Shown: positions 26,906-38,649, counted from the first letter of the stretch. The stretch is DNA of 64,000 nt from Microbacterium sediminis (GCF_004564075.1 NZ_CP038256.1:1116001-1180000), one strand, 5' to 3'. Translations and numbers: made by a program. Notes: generated by a model not told the origin, from the sequence alone.

Positions 26906-27300
26906 CGCCGGCGCGGGTGATCGAGATCGACGGATCGGCGGTGCGCGACATCGCCTCGCTGTACGCCGAGCTCGACCGGGCCCTCATGCCGGGCGTGGAC
27001 TGGCGGCTGGGGGAGAGCCTCGACGCGCTGAACGACGCGCTCTCCGGCGGCTACGGCGCCATCGAGGGCCGCGAGCCGGTGACGCTGCGATGGCGCGACT
27101 TCGCGGCGAGCGAGGCCGCCCTCGGCGTGGCGGCGACGCGCGACTGGCTCCGGGCGAAGCTCGCCCGGCCCGAGCTGTTCGACGCGGCGCGGTTCTCGGC
27201 CGAGCTGGCGGAGCTGGAGGCGGGGCGCGGGCGCACCTACCTCGACCGGGTGCTCGAGGTCATCGCCGAGCACCCCAACATCACCCTCGTGCGCGCCTGA
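26902..27300 (+). CDS. barstar-like RNase inhibitor protein
   Basis: A 132-aa protein of the barstar family: IEIDGSAVRDIASLYAELDRAL as strand 1/helix 1, then DWRLGESLDALNDALSGGYG, the counterpart of the barnase-binding helix and loop in barstar, and a second strand VTLRWRDF. GTG 26902 overlaps the ABC exporter TGA by 4 nt. No barnase-like secreted RNase is visible nearby. It may protect against a toxin from another locus, or may be one of the YhcO-type barstar homologues with an unrelated role. Confidence 0.8.
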   Translation: MTPARVIEIDGSAVRDIASLYAELDRALMPGVDWRLGESLDALNDALSGGYGAIEGREPVTLRWRDFAASEAALGVAATRDWLRAKLARPELFDAARFSAELAELEAGRGRTYLDRVLEVIAEHPNITLVRA

Positions 27301-28203
27301 TCATCCGGCCAGGGCGGCGATCTCCGCGCGGAAGGCTTCGAGCTGGCGGGGGTACTCCGGCGTGGACGCCTGCGCGTGCAGGCGCGGCACGTCCATCGCG
27401 AGGATCGTCCGGGCCCGGGCGAGCACGGCGGCCTCGGGCGCGGAGCGGCGCAGCACCTCGAGCCCGGCGCGCATGGCGGCCAGCACGGCCCGCAGCACCT
27501 CGATGCGCCCCTCGCCCTGTGTGATCGACGAGCCGTCGGCGCGCACGCGCCACTGCACCACGGGCTCCGCGATGGTGTCGATGCGGCGCGCCCGCGTGTA
27601 CAGCTCCTGCGCGATGAGCTGGTCCTCGTAGAGCCCCGCGGGGAAGCGCAGCTCGCGCCACAGCTCCGCGCGGCTCACCTTCGACCAGGCGACGATGTTG
27701 TTGACGACCTCGGGGTGCTCGGCGAGCGTCACGCCGATGCGCGAGGGCGCCGTGGACGCCGCCACCCAGGGCTGCACGTCGGACGGTGCGTAGCCCGATC
27801 CGGACGGCCGCAGGCGGCGGTACGCGCCGACGGCGATGTCGCTGCCGCTGCGCTCCAGCGCGCCGACGAGCCGCGCGAGCGCGTCGGGCTCCATCACGTC
27901 GTCGGCGTCGAGGAACCCGACGTAGGGCGTGCCGGCGAGCTCCAGGCCGCTGTTGCGCGCCGCACCCAGCCCGAGGCGATCCGGGTGATGGATCACGGTG
28001 AAGCGCGGGTCCATCGAGGCGAAGCCGTCGAAGACGGCACCCGTGGCGTCATCCGATCCGTCGTCGACGAGGATCGCCCGCCAGTCCGTGCGCGTCTGCC
28101 CGCGCAGCGACTCCAGGGCCTCGGTCGCATAGCCGGCGATGTTCCAGCCGGCCACGATCACCGTGACGACGGGAACGGCGGCGCGGATCCCGTCCTCACT
28201 CAC
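27301..28203 (-). CDS. family 2 glycosyltransferase
   Basis: A 300-aa GT-A fold enzyme: PVVTVIVAGWNIAGYATEALE at the start, AILVDDGSDDATG with the first Asp pair, LGLGAARNSGLE and GFLDADDVMEPDAL containing the DxD-type metal motif. It transfers a sugar from a nucleotide sugar to an unknown acceptor, probably envelope polysaccharide or lipid. GTG 28203 is chosen: TACGCT (minus strand) ends 7 nt upstream, and the 30 residues encoded further upstream overlap metQ and look random. It converges on the barstar-like gene with no gap. Confidence 0.88.
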   Translation of the reverse strand: MSEDGIRAAVPVVTVIVAGWNIAGYATEALESLRGQTRTDWRAILVDDGSDDATGAVFDGFASMDPRFTVIHHPDRLGLGAARNSGLELAGTPYVGFLDADDVMEPDALARLVGALERSGSDIAVGAYRRLRPSGSGYAPSDVQPWVAASTAPSRIGVTLAEHPEVVNNIVAWSKVSRAELWRELRFPAGLYEDQLIAQELYTRARRIDTIAEPVVQWRVRADGSSITQGEGRIEVLRAVLAAMRAGLEVLRRSAPEAAVLARARTILAMDVPRLHAQASTPEYPRQLEAFRAEIAALAG

Positions 28204-28247
28204 AGGAGCGAGCGTATCCGCACCGCCGTCGCCCTCGGGCGTCGAGG

Positions 28248-29069
28248 TCACTCCGCGGGGATCACGAGGCCGTCGTAGGTCTCCTCGATCCACGCCTTCG
28301 TCTCGTCCGAGGTGAGCAGCTCGTAGAGCTTCTCGATCCGCGGGTCGTCGGCCAGCTCGGCGCGGGTGGCGAGGATGTTGAAGTACTCGCTGTCCTGGCC
28401 CTCGCTCAGCAGCTGCAGGTCGCTGGAGATGCCGGCGGCCGAGGCGAAGTTGAAGTTCACGATCGCGGCGTCCATCTGCTGCAGCGCGGCGGGCAGCGTG
28501 GCGGCGTCGATCTCGCTGAACTCGAAGTCGTGCGGGTTCGCCGTGATGTCGCTGACGGTGGTCGGCGCGTCCGTCGTCTCGATCAGCCCGGCGCTGGCGA
28601 GCAGCAGGAGCGCGCGGCCCTCGTTGGAGGCGTCGTTCGGCAGCGCGATCGTGGCGCCGTCGGGGAGGTCCTCGAGCGACTCGTAGGTCTCCGAGTACAG
28701 TGCCAGCGGCGGCAGGTACACCGGGCCGACCTCGACGAGGTCCTCGCCCGAGTCCTGCAGGTACAGGTCGAGGAACGGCCCGTGCTGGAACAGGTTGGCG
28801 TCGTTGGCGCCCTGCGCCAGCGCCGGGTTGGGCGTGTTGTAGTCGCTGTACTCCTGGATCTCGATCGTGAGGCCCTCGGCGGGTGCGAGCTCGTCGGCGA
28901 CGAACTGCAGCAGCTCGCCGGCGGGGACGGCGGTCGCACCGACCGAGATCGTGCCGAGGCCCTCGCCCTCGGAGGACGTGTCGCCTGCCGAGGCGCCGCA
29001 GGCCGTGAGGCCGAGTGCGAGGGCGGCGGCGCCGGCGAGGGCGGCGGTGGTGCGGGTGAAACGAGACAT
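28248..29069 (-). CDS. metQ: methionine ABC transporter substrate-binding lipoprotein
   Basis: A 273-aa NlpA/MetQ lipoprotein. The signal peptide ends in the lipobox LTAC with Cys24. Ligand-domain markers are ALAQGANDANLFQHGPFLD, VYLPPLALYSETYESLEDLP and IALPNDASNEGRALLLL. It binds methionine outside the membrane and delivers it to MetI/MetN. ATG 29069 has GAAAGGCAC upstream. It is the last gene of a minus-strand metN-metI-metQ cluster, 26 nt after metI. The glycosyltransferase promoter overlaps the region just past its stop. Confidence 0.93.
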   Translation of the reverse strand: MSRFTRTTAALAGAAALALGLTACGASAGDTSSEGEGLGTISVGATAVPAGELLQFVADELAPAEGLTIEIQEYSDYNTPNPALAQGANDANLFQHGPFLDLYLQDSGEDLVEVGPVYLPPLALYSETYESLEDLPDGATIALPNDASNEGRALLLLASAGLIETTDAPTTVSDITANPHDFEFSEIDAATLPAALQQMDAAIVNFNFASAAGISSDLQLLSEGQDSEYFNILATRAELADDPRIEKLYELLTSDETKAWIEETYDGLVIPAE

Positions 29070-29095
29070 GTGCTGTGCCTTTCGGTGGAGGGGGA

Positions 29096-29845
29096 TCAGG
29101 AGCCGGTGGCGGCGGTCGCGGTGGCGGCGGCGCGCCCGGCGGAGCGCTCGTGGTCGAGGCGCTTGGCGAGCCACTCGCCGAACGTCTGCAGGCCCTGCAC
29201 GAGCACGACGAGCACGACGACGACGCAGAGGATGTACTCGGTGCTGTAGCGCTGGTGGCCGTAGCGGACGGCGAGGTCGCCGAGCCCGCCGGCGCCGATC
29301 GTGCCGGCGATGGCCGAGAAGTTGATGATCGAGACGACCGTGGTCGCGAAGCCGCGGATCATGGCCGGCAGCGACTCCGGCACGAGCACCTTGGTGAGGA
29401 TCTGCCAGCGCGTCGAGCCGAGCGCCTCCGCGGCCTCGATCCGGCCGTCGGGCACCTCGCGCAGCGCGATCTCCGCCAGGCGGGCGAAGAACGGGATCGC
29501 CGAGATCGACAGCGGCACGATGGCGGCGCTCGATCCGAACGACGTGCCCAGCAGCAGGTACGTGAACGGGATCAGCGCGATCATGAGGATGAGGAACGGC
29601 ACCGAGCGGGTGATGTTCACGACGATCGACAGCACCACGTTGATCGTCCGTCCGAGCGCGCGGCTGCCGAAGGGCTTCTCGAGCACGCCGCCGCGGTCGG
29701 TGGACACGAGCAGCACGCCGAGGACGAGACCGACCACGAAGGTGATCACCATGGTCGCCCCGACCATGTAGAGCGTCTCGAGCGTGGCCTTCCACAGGTT
29801 GGCCAGCAGCGTGGGCCAGAAGTCCGGCGAGGTCACATCGATCAC
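29096..29845 (-). CDS. metI: methionine ABC transporter permease
   Basis: A 249-aa permease with about five or six helices ([39 protein letters not shown]). The EAA-type loop is [20 protein letters not shown] followed by [11 protein letters not shown]. It forms the membrane channel for MetNIQ. GTG 29845 overlaps the metN stop (GTGA), so translation is coupled. The last 20 residues are a polar Ala/Thr-rich tail. Confidence 0.93.
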   Translation of the reverse strand: MIDVTSPDFWPTLLANLWKATLETLYMVGATMVITFVVGLVLGVLLVSTDRGGVLEKPFGSRALGRTINVVLSIVVNITRSVPFLILMIALIPFTYLLLGTSFGSSAAIVPLSISAIPFFARLAEIALREVPDGRIEAAEALGSTRWQILTKVLVPESLPAMIRGFATTVVSIINFSAIAGTIGAGGLGDLAVRYGHQRYSTEYILCVVVVLVVLVQGLQTFGEWLAKRLDHERSAGRAAATATAATGS

Positions 29846-30813
29846 GCGGCCACCTCCTCGACGACGATGCCCTGTTCCCGCAGCGACGCGATCGCGCGCG
29901 TGACGTCGGCGCCGGCGGGCAGCTCCAGGCGCGTGCGGCCCGACTGCACGCCGTCGATCGTCTCGATCGCCGCGCCCAGCAGGCCGATGTCGAGGCCCTG
30001 CTCGCGCGCCAGCCGGGCGATGACCGGGTCGTGGGCGGTGAGCTCGGTGAACGTGAGGTCGAGCACCGTGGCGCCCGGGGTGACGGGCGCCTCGCCGAGC
30101 GGGAAGAGCTGGCGCGCGATGACCGATCCCGGGGTGAGCAGCAGCTCGCGCAGGCGGCCCGCCTCGACGATCCGGCCGCGCTGCATGAGCGCCGCGGAGG
30201 TGCAGATCTGCTTGACGACGTCCATCTCGTGCGTGATGAGCAGGATCGTCAGCCCCAGCTCGCGGTTCAGGCGCGCCAGCAGCTGCAGGATGCTCGCGGT
30301 CGTCTCGGGGTCGAGCGCGCTCGTGGCCTCGTCGCTCAGCAGCACCGACGGGTTCGTCGCCAGCGCACGGGCGATCCCCACCCGCTGCTTCTGCCCGCCC
30401 GACAGCTGCGCGGGGTAGTGGCCGGCGCGGTCGGCGAGGCCCACGAGGTCGAGGATCTCGGCCACGCGCGCCTTGCGGGCGGCGCGGGGCAGGCCCTGTG
30501 CCTCCAGCGCGAGCGAGACGTTGCCGGCGACCGTGCGGCGCGAGAGCAGGTTGAAGTGCTGGAAGATCATGCCGATCCGGTGGCGGGCCGCGCGCAGCGC
30601 GCCGCCGGTGAGCCCCGTGATCACCGTGCCGTCGACCTCGACGGTGCCGGAGTCGGGCGTCTCCAGTCCGTTGACCGTGCGGATGAGCGTGGACTTGCCG
30701 GCGCCCGACGTGCCGACCACGCCGTAGATCTCGCCGCGTTCCACGGTCAGCGACACATCGTCGAGCGCGCGGGTGTCGCCGTAGCTCTTGATGAGATGGG
30801 AGATGGTGATCAT
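29842..30813 (-). CDS. metN: methionine ABC transporter ATP-binding protein with NIL domain
   Basis: A 323-aa ATPase: Walker [10 protein letters not shown] (residues about 37-45), signature LSGGQKQR, Walker [13 protein letters not shown], and the H-loop in [10 protein letters not shown]. Residues about 245-323 are the NIL domain ([18 protein letters not shown] to GIVVEEVAA), which binds methionine and inhibits transport in known MetN proteins. ATG 30813. I saw no SAM or T-box element in the 200 bp upstream, only a small ATCGA/TCGAT dyad (about 30884-30897). Confidence 0.94.
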   Translation of the reverse strand: MITISHLIKSYGDTRALDDVSLTVERGEIYGVVGTSGAGKSTLIRTVNGLETPDSGTVEVDGTVITGLTGGALRAARHRIGMIFQHFNLLSRRTVAGNVSLALEAQGLPRAARKARVAEILDLVGLADRAGHYPAQLSGGQKQRVGIARALATNPSVLLSDEATSALDPETTASILQLLARLNRELGLTILLITHEMDVVKQICTSAALMQRGRIVEAGRLRELLLTPGSVIARQLFPLGEAPVTPGATVLDLTFTELTAHDPVIARLAREQGLDIGLLGAAIETIDGVQSGRTRLELPAGADVTRAIASLREQGIVVEEVAA

Positions 30814-31021
30814 GTGCCTGCTTCTGGATCGGGGCACATCCCGCCGGGGGAGTGCCGCTCCTCCGGTGGTATCGACCCATCGATCATCTCCGCCGCACCG
30901 CCGAACCGACGAATCGTGTGACCGCGTGTGACGGCGCGCCGCTGACACATGGCGGAAACAGCCGCCGGGTATCCTGTGAGGGCCGGCTCGCCGGAGACAA
31001 TCGAATACGGGCCCCACGACC

Positions 31022-31200
31022 TGTGCGGGAGAGCCTCGATCGGCACGCGATCGGGCACCGAAGGAGCAAGCCTCCCCGCCAATCTCTCAGGTACGCGTAC
31101 CGCGCAGGCCGGGCCACTCTGAAAAGCGGAGCCGACGCTCCCGCCGACGGTGAAAGACGGGCTGCCCGTCGAAACTCTCAGGCCGATGACAGAGGGGGAG
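31022..31200 (+). promoter_or_regulatory. tandem glycine riboswitch upstream of gcvT
   Basis: Two adjacent glycine aptamers. Aptamer 1 (about 31022-31130) has the CACCGAAGGAGCAAG core at 31056-31070, AATCTCTCAGGTA at 31081-31093 and the ACTCTGAAAAGCGG end. Aptamer 2 (about 31131-31200) has GGTGAAAGACGGGC, GAAACTCTCAGGCC at 31171-31184 and GACAGAGGGGGAG. These are the hallmark conserved strings of the family. TATCCT (30970-30975) could be the promoter -10. In known gcv operons binding of glycine turns expression on. The 45-nt gap to the gcvT ATG holds the expression platform; its GGGAG Shine-Dalgarno lies inside the self-complementary CAGGGAGCCCTG. Confidence 0.95.
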
Positions 31201-31245
31201 TTCGCACGGCGCCACTCGGCGCGTGCCGGACTCAGGGAGCCCTGT

Positions 31246-32517
31246 ATGGAGTCACCGCCCGTCGCCCCGCGCGACACCCCGCTGCGCGCCGAGCACGAGG
31301 CGCTCGGCGCGAGCTTCACGGATTTCGGCGGCTGGATGATGCCGGTCCGCTACGGATCCGACCTCGCCGAGCATCACGCCGTCCGTCAGGCCGCCGGCTT
31401 GTTCGACATCTCCCACATGGGCGAGATCCTCGTCACGGGTGACCGGGCCGGGGCCTTCCTCGACCACGCGCTCGCGGGCCGACTGTCGGCGCTCGCCGTG
31501 GGCAAGGCCAAGTACACGATGATCCTCGCCGAGGACGGCGGCATCATCGACGACCTCATCGTCTACCGCCTCGCCGACGATCGCTTCCTCGTCGTCGCCA
31601 ACGCCGGCAACCGCGAGGTCGTGGCGGCGGCGCTCGAGGAGCGCGCCGCGGCGCTCCGCTCGAGCCCCGGCGGAGCCTTCCCGTCGCTCGACGGCGGCGA
31701 CCCGGGCTCGTCGACCGGTGCGGCGCAGCCGCGGAGCGGAGACGGGTCGAGCGAGCGCAGCGAGTCGAGGCCTGCAGACGCAGCCCCATTCGGTTTCATC
31801 GCCGGCATGCCGCAGGCCGTCACCGTCGAGGACGTCTCGGACGCCCATGCCCTCATCGCCGTGCAGGGCCCCGCGGCCCAGGCGATCCTTGAGGCGACGC
31901 CCGGCATCACCGAGCTCGACACGCCCTGGGCCGAGCAGGGGTACTACGCCTGGGCGAGCGCGCGCTTCGACGACGCACCGCTGCTGATCGCCCGCACGGG
32001 CTACACCGGCGAGGACGGCTTCGAGCTGATGATCCCCGTCGACCGCGCCGCCGCCCTCTGGCGCGCGCTCCTGGCCGCCGGCGAGCCGCACGGCCTCGTG
32101 CCCGCCGGCCTCGCCGCGCGCGACACGCTGCGCCTGGAGGCGGGCATGCCGCTGTACGGCCACGAGCTGTCCCGATCGATCCTGCCGGCGCAGGCCGGGC
32201 TCGGCCGCGTGATCCCCGCCGACAAGACGGGCTTCGTCGGCGAGGCCGCGAAGGAGCCCCGCCCCGACGCGCCCGTCCTCGTCGGCCTCACCCTCGAGGG
32301 GCGCCGCGCGGGCCGCGAGGGCTACGCCGTCCACCTCGGCGACGAGAAGGTCGGCGAGGTCACGAGCGGCGCGCTCAGCCCGACGCTCGCCCACCCCATC
32401 GCCCTCGCGTACGTCCGCCCGGACGTTGCCGCCTCACCCGACCTGACCATCGACGTCCGCGGCACGCGCATCCCCGCTGCCGTCACCGCCCTGCCCTTCT
32501 ACCGGAGGAAGAAATGA
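31246..32517 (+). CDS. gcvT: glycine cleavage system T protein (aminomethyltransferase)
   Basis: T protein transfers the methylene carbon from lipoyl-bound aminomethyl on GcvH to tetrahydrofolate, releasing ammonia. At 423 aa it is about 50 residues longer than usual. Normal segments include [41 protein letters not shown], then [15 protein letters not shown] and [14 protein letters not shown]. The excess lies at residues about 137-187 ([14 protein letters not shown] to GFIAG), Ser/Gly/Arg-rich and encoded by repeat DNA (31651-31771). It is in frame, with intact sequence on both sides, so the enzyme may tolerate a surface loop. ATG 31246 follows GGGAG. ATGA overlap with gcvH. Confidence 0.95.
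   Translation: MESPPVAPRDTPLRAEHEALGASFTDFGGWMMPVRYGSDLAEHHAVRQAAGLFDISHMGEILVTGDRAGAFLDHALAGRLSALAVGKAKYTMILAEDGGIIDDLIVYRLADDRFLVVANAGNREVVAAALEERAAALRSSPGGAFPSLDGGDPGSSTGAAQPRSGDGSSERSESRPADAAPFGFIAGMPQAVTVEDVSDAHALIAVQGPAAQAILEATPGITELDTPWAEQGYYAWASARFDDAPLLIARTGYTGEDGFELMIPVDRAAALWRALLAAGEPHGLVPAGLAARDTLRLEAGMPLYGHELSRSILPAQAGLGRVIPADKTGFVGEAAKEPRPDAPVLVGLTLEGRRAGREGYAVHLGDEKVGEVTSGALSPTLAHPIALAYVRPDVAASPDLTIDVRGTRIPAAVTALPFYRRKK
31651..31771. repeat. intergenic-type repeat lying in frame inside gcvT
   Basis: Three exact strings are shared with the repeat region at 47.58-48.01 kb: GCTCCGCTCGAGCC (31653-31666, same as 47720-47733), CGGGCTCGTCGACCGG (31703-31718, same as 47610-47625), and a 24-bp string (31730-31753, same as 47635-47658) that contains CGGAGCGGAGACGGGTCGAG. 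A further GGCGCAGCCGCGGAG (31722-31736) recurs at 47663-47677. The length and co-linearity of the matches go beyond chance GC-rich similarity. Confidence 0.8.
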
Positions 32518-32893
32518 CCGACCTCAACGCCCTCAAGTACACCGCCGAGCACGAGTGGGTCGCCCTCGACGGCGACGTCGCGACGATCGGCATCACCGAC
32601 TACGCCGCCGAGCAGCTGGGCGACGTCGTCTACGTCGACCTGCCCGCCGACAACGCCACCGTCACCGCCGGCCAGGTGATGGGCGAGATCGAGTCGACCA
32701 AGTCGGTCTCCGAGCTGTACTCGCCGGTCGACGGCGAGGTCATCGCCCTCAACGGCGAGGTCGACGCCGACCCGTCGCTCGTGAACCAGGACCCGTTCGG
32801 CCAGGGCTGGCTCGTGCGCGTCCAGCTGTCGGGCCAGCCCCTGACCGGCCTCATGGATCGCGCCGCCTACGTTGCGCTGACGGGTGGCGAGGC

Positions 32894-32897
<4 letters not shown>
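32514..32897 (+). CDS. gcvH: glycine cleavage system H protein
   Basis: A 127-aa lipoyl carrier that shuttles the aminomethyl group between GcvP, GcvT and lipoamide dehydrogenase. The lipoylated Lys63 is in [27 protein letters not shown] at the start and [14 protein letters not shown] near the end are family markers. ATG 32514 overlaps gcvT (ATGA), and the stop overlaps gcvP (GTGA), so all three genes are translationally coupled in one glycine-controlled operon. Confidence 0.97.
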
Positions 32898-35800
<2,903 letters not shown>

Positions 35801-35822
35801 TCGGCGGCAGCGGGGCGGGGGC

Positions 35823-36257
35823 TTACAGCCCCGCCTCGCGCAGGGCCGGCAGGATCCTCGTCATCATCAGCGGAGCGAGGTCTCCTGCCGGCTCGGCCGT
35901 CTCGGGCACCCAGCGGATCTCCTCGATCTCGGCGGCCGGCCGGATCTCCGCGATCGGCGGATGCACGAACACCGTGCCCCGCACCGTCCACCCCGACTCG
36001 TTCGCCGCCGGCGCCTCGAACGTGCCGAGCAGCGTCATCCGCTCGGGATCGAGCTCCACCTGCAGCTCCTCGCGAAGCTCCCGGACCGCGGCATCGAGCG
36101 CCGACTCGCCCGGCTCCGGCTTGCCGCCCGGCTGCATGAACGTCGTCGTGCCGCGCTTGCGCACCGCGAGGATGTCGCCGGTGTCGGGGTGCCGCAGCAC
36201 GACGGCGCTCACCGTCACCACCCGGGCGGCGTGATCGAGGGCGTGGTGCGCGCTCAC
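35823..36257 (-). CDS. NUDIX hydrolase
   Basis: A 144-aa NUDIX protein. The Nudix box reads GKPEPGESALDAAVRELREE and continues LQVEL: G-x5-E-x7-RE-L-x-EE are present, but the later Gly is Gln. A leading TVSAVVLRHPDTGDILAVRK strand and TFMQPGGK loop are typical of MutT-like proteins. Substrate is unknown (oxidised nucleotide or another nucleoside diphosphate derivative). GTG 36257 overlaps the stop of the upstream NUDIX gene by 4 nt. Confidence 0.9.
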   Translation of the reverse strand: MSAHHALDHAARVVTVSAVVLRHPDTGDILAVRKRGTTTFMQPGGKPEPGESALDAAVRELREELQVELDPERMTLLGTFEAPAANESGWTVRGTVFVHPPIAEIRPAAEIEEIRWVPETAEPAGDLAPLMMTRILPALREAGL

Positions 36258-36742
36258 GCGGGCACCGATCCCGTCTCGAAGCGGGCGCTGCCGGTGTGCT
36301 CCAGGGCGACGCGGATCCGCTCGCGCATGTCGGCGCCGATCCGCTCGTCGTCCAGGCGATCGATCGGGCACCACCAGGCGCGGACGTTCTCGCCGTCGGC
36401 GGGATGCGGCTCGCCCGACACCCAGCGGCAGCGGAACACGAGGTCGAGGTACTGCGAGCGATCCCCGTTCGGGTAGCGCATGGGCGGCAGGACGTGCGCC
36501 CACACGAGCGCCTCGGCTTCCGCCTCGACGCCGGTCTCCTCGAGCGTCTCGCGGACGGCCGCGACGGCGGGCTCCTCGCCGGGATCGATGATCCCCGTGA
36601 CGGGCGTGACCCATCCGTTGTCGGCCCGCTCCACGAGCAGCACCGCGTCGTCCTTGACGACCACGGCCGTCACGCCCGTGAGCCACAGCAGCTCGTGCCC
36701 GATCTTCTCGCGCAGTCGCAGGATGAAGTCGGGGGTCGCCAT
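36254..36742 (-). CDS. NUDIX hydrolase
   Basis: A 162-aa NUDIX protein with a complete box GIIDPGEEPAVAAVRETLEE followed by TGV. N-terminal FILRLREKIGHELLWLTG and PMRYPNGDRSQYLDLVFRC match the group of NUDIX proteins with a short helical leader. Substrate unknown. ATG 36742 has TAGGCT (minus strand, 36749-36754) ending 6 nt upstream; the GGAGGA between them could also serve as a Shine-Dalgarno. It is the first gene of a coupled pair of different NUDIX hydrolases. Confidence 0.9.
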   Translation of the reverse strand: MATPDFILRLREKIGHELLWLTGVTAVVVKDDAVLLVERADNGWVTPVTGIIDPGEEPAVAAVRETLEETGVEAEAEALVWAHVLPPMRYPNGDRSQYLDLVFRCRWVSGEPHPADGENVRAWWCPIDRLDDERIGADMRERIRVALEHTGSARFETGSVPA

Positions 36743-36900
36743 TCCTCCAGCCTAGGAGCCATGCGGTCGCGGCCGGGACGCCTCGCGCCGCTCGCGTCGG
36801 GGCTCGGCTCGCTGGAGCGATCCGTCCGGCGTCCGGGATGTGCCCGCCACGGGCTCCCCGAGGACCGACGCGCGAACCGCCCGGGTCGTAGGCTCGAGCG

Positions 36901-37497
36901 GTGAGCTTCGTCGACACTCCCGTCCTGCAGAACGAGCGCGTGCGGCTGGAGCCGCTACGCACCGATCACGCCGCCGACCTGGCCGACGCGGTCGCGTTCG
37001 AGGATCTCTGGCGGCGGGCCTGGTACACCCGCATCCCCGCGCCCGACGAGGTGCCGGCCGAGATCGAGCGCCGGCTGGCGCGCCAGGCGATGGGCGAGAT
37101 GGCTCCCTGGGCGATCGTCGACCCCGCCACCGGCCGCGCCGTCGGGATGACCTCGATCTGCAGCATCGCCCCCGACGACCTGCGCGTCGAGATCGGCTAC
37201 ACGTGGCTGCGCCGCGACGCGCAGGGCGCCGGCATCAACCCCGCGGCGAAGCTGCTGCTGCTCACGCGCGCGTTCGAGGCCCTCGGGTGCGTGCGCGTGG
37301 AGATCCGCACGAACTGGCACAACCACCAGTCGCGCGCGGCGATCGAGCGGCTCGGCGCCAAGCTCGACGGCGTGCTGCGCAGCCACACCCGCATGCCCGA
37401 CGGCCAGTGGCGCGACACCGTGGTGTACTCGATCCTCGCCACCGAGTGGCCCCAGGTGAAGCGCGGCCTCGAGTCCCGCCTCGCCTACCGCGGCTGA
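36901..37497 (+). CDS. GNAT-family N-acetyltransferase
   Basis: A 198-aa acetyltransferase: RVRLEPLRTDHAADLADAV, WAIVDPATGRAVGMTSI, LRVEIGYTWLRRDAQGAGINP as the acetyl-CoA loop region, then VRVEIRTNWHNHQSRAAIERLGAKLDGVLR. The WL-x-x-x-x-x-G-x-x-x-N pattern matches RimJ/RimL-like proteins acting on protein or small-molecule amines. GTG 36901 has TAGGCT (36889-36894) ending 6 nt upstream. It converges on the AbiEi-like gene, with the first 59-bp palindromic repeat between. Confidence 0.9.
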   Translation: MSFVDTPVLQNERVRLEPLRTDHAADLADAVAFEDLWRRAWYTRIPAPDEVPAEIERRLARQAMGEMAPWAIVDPATGRAVGMTSICSIAPDDLRVEIGYTWLRRDAQGAGINPAAKLLLLTRAFEALGCVRVEIRTNWHNHQSRAAIERLGAKLDGVLRSHTRMPDGQWRDTVVYSILATEWPQVKRGLESRLAYRG

Positions 37498-37525
37498 GCG
37501 CCCGGGCGCGCGGCGGGTTCCAATT

Positions 37526-37584
37526 CCGCAAGTCTGTGCTAGGTCCGCATGACCGTCGGCGCGGACTTGGCACAGAATTGCGGA
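37526..37584. repeat. 59-bp palindromic repeat, copy 1
   Basis: A long hairpin: the outer arms CCGCAAGTCTGTGC and GCACAGAATTGCGG differ at one position, with an inner AGGTCCGC/GCGGACTT stem. It has the same length and 44 of 59 identities with copy 2 at 38650-38708. It lies 1 bp past the stop codon of the gene at 37586-38545 and 28 bp past the convergent GNAT gene, so it can also act as a terminator. Confidence 0.8.
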
Positions 37585-37585
37585 C

Positions 37586-38545
37586 TTAGTGGTTCAGCAG
37601 TAGCGAGAGAGCGTGTAGCTGCGCAGTGCGGCGAGGTCGGGGTGCCGTCAGACCCGCGGCTTCGAGCATGAGCCGCAGGCGGTCGGGTGTCCGCAGGTCG
37701 TTCCATCCCCATCGTGCGAATCCCCGCATCACCCGGCGCAGTGCGTCCTCCCGCTTCTTCTCGCGCATCACGGCGTCTGCCGCGTCGCCGATCGCGTACT
37801 TCATGTCGCCGTCGGCTTCGCCGATGACTTGTTGGTCGGGCCAGCTGAAGTCCGTGCGGTATTCGGCGCCATCGATCACGAAGCGCGATTGCAGCTGAGG
37901 CGCTGGAAATCCCAACCACTCGATCGCGGCGCGGCTCACAGACTCGAGGACGGACTCGGCGTCCGCTGTGGCGCGCTCGAGCGGCCAGGCTGCTGTGGCC
38001 CGCCCCCGGCCGCTTTGACGCGACTCGTTCGCGATGAGCAAGTGTTCCCGCGAGGCCGCACCCGAGTGGAGAAGCGCATCAGCCGCCGCGAGCGCATAAG
38101 CGGGATGACGATTGCGAGCGAGGTCGACAACGGTGGCAAGTGCCGTTGTTGCGCAGACTCCGAGGCTGGTGATGAGCGGAGGTTCCTCGAGCGCGTAATG
38201 GCCTTGGACGTCGCCGACTCGACGGGCGTCCCCCTTACGGGCAACCAGGACGTGGAGGGTGCGGAGGTCGCCGAGCACGGGGAGACCAAGCAGCGCTGCC
38301 GCCGATTCATGAGTGAAGATCGCACTCGGCCGCTTCAGCGCAAGCGCGTGAATGCGGGCGAGGTACTTGTGCCAGGGCGGAAGACGCGCCCAGTCCTCAG
38401 CAGGCGCATACACGCCGGCGCGCACTCGGTGAAGCGCTCGCGCCTCGATCTCGCGCCGCAGTGAACGATCATCGGCCCGTCTCAGGAGCGGTACGGGACT
38501 CGGACAGAGCGCGGCGCCGGGAGAGTGGATCGTCGAAGCCAGCAT
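37586..38545 (-). CDS. AbiEi-like wHTH plus PD-(D/E)XK nuclease-fold protein
   Basis: A 319-aa protein of a type common in actinobacteria. The N-terminal 100 residues look like an AbiEi antitoxin winged helix (LLRRADDRSLRREIEARAL, RVRAGVYAPAEDWARL, FTHESAAALLGLPV). The C-terminal part has a VSR/DUF559-like nuclease core: Glu201 in ESVLESVSRA, Asp232 in YRTDFSWP and Glu243-x-Asp245 with Lys249 in IGEADGDMKY. It could be a toxin-antitoxin regulator or a defence nuclease; no AbiEii partner is adjacent. Codon use is visibly less GC-rich than in neighbours, and 59-bp palindromes flank it, both signs of acquisition. ATG 38545; a shorter start is possible. Confidence 0.7.
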   Translation of the reverse strand: MLASTIHSPGAALCPSPVPLLRRADDRSLRREIEARALHRVRAGVYAPAEDWARLPPWHKYLARIHALALKRPSAIFTHESAAALLGLPVLGDLRTLHVLVARKGDARRVGDVQGHYALEEPPLITSLGVCATTALATVVDLARNRHPAYALAAADALLHSGAASREHLLIANESRQSGRGRATAAWPLERATADAESVLESVSRAAIEWLGFPAPQLQSRFVIDGAEYRTDFSWPDQQVIGEADGDMKYAIGDAADAVMREKKREDALRRVMRGFARWGWNDLRTPDRLRLMLEAAGLTAPRPRRTAQLHALSLLLNH

Positions 38546-38649
38546 GAATCGACGGTCGCACGCACCCCGACGAACTCCTCGCCCGCCGGCCGAACTGTGG
38601 ATCGATCCCTTCCCTCATGGGCGTGTGGACGAGCCGTGATGCCGCAAGT

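Noticed and set aside
30814..31010. SAM-type riboswitch or T-box upstream of metN
   Set aside because: I looked for the conserved SAM-I, SAM-II and SAM-IV strings and a T-box and saw none; only a small ATCGA/TCGAT dyad is present.
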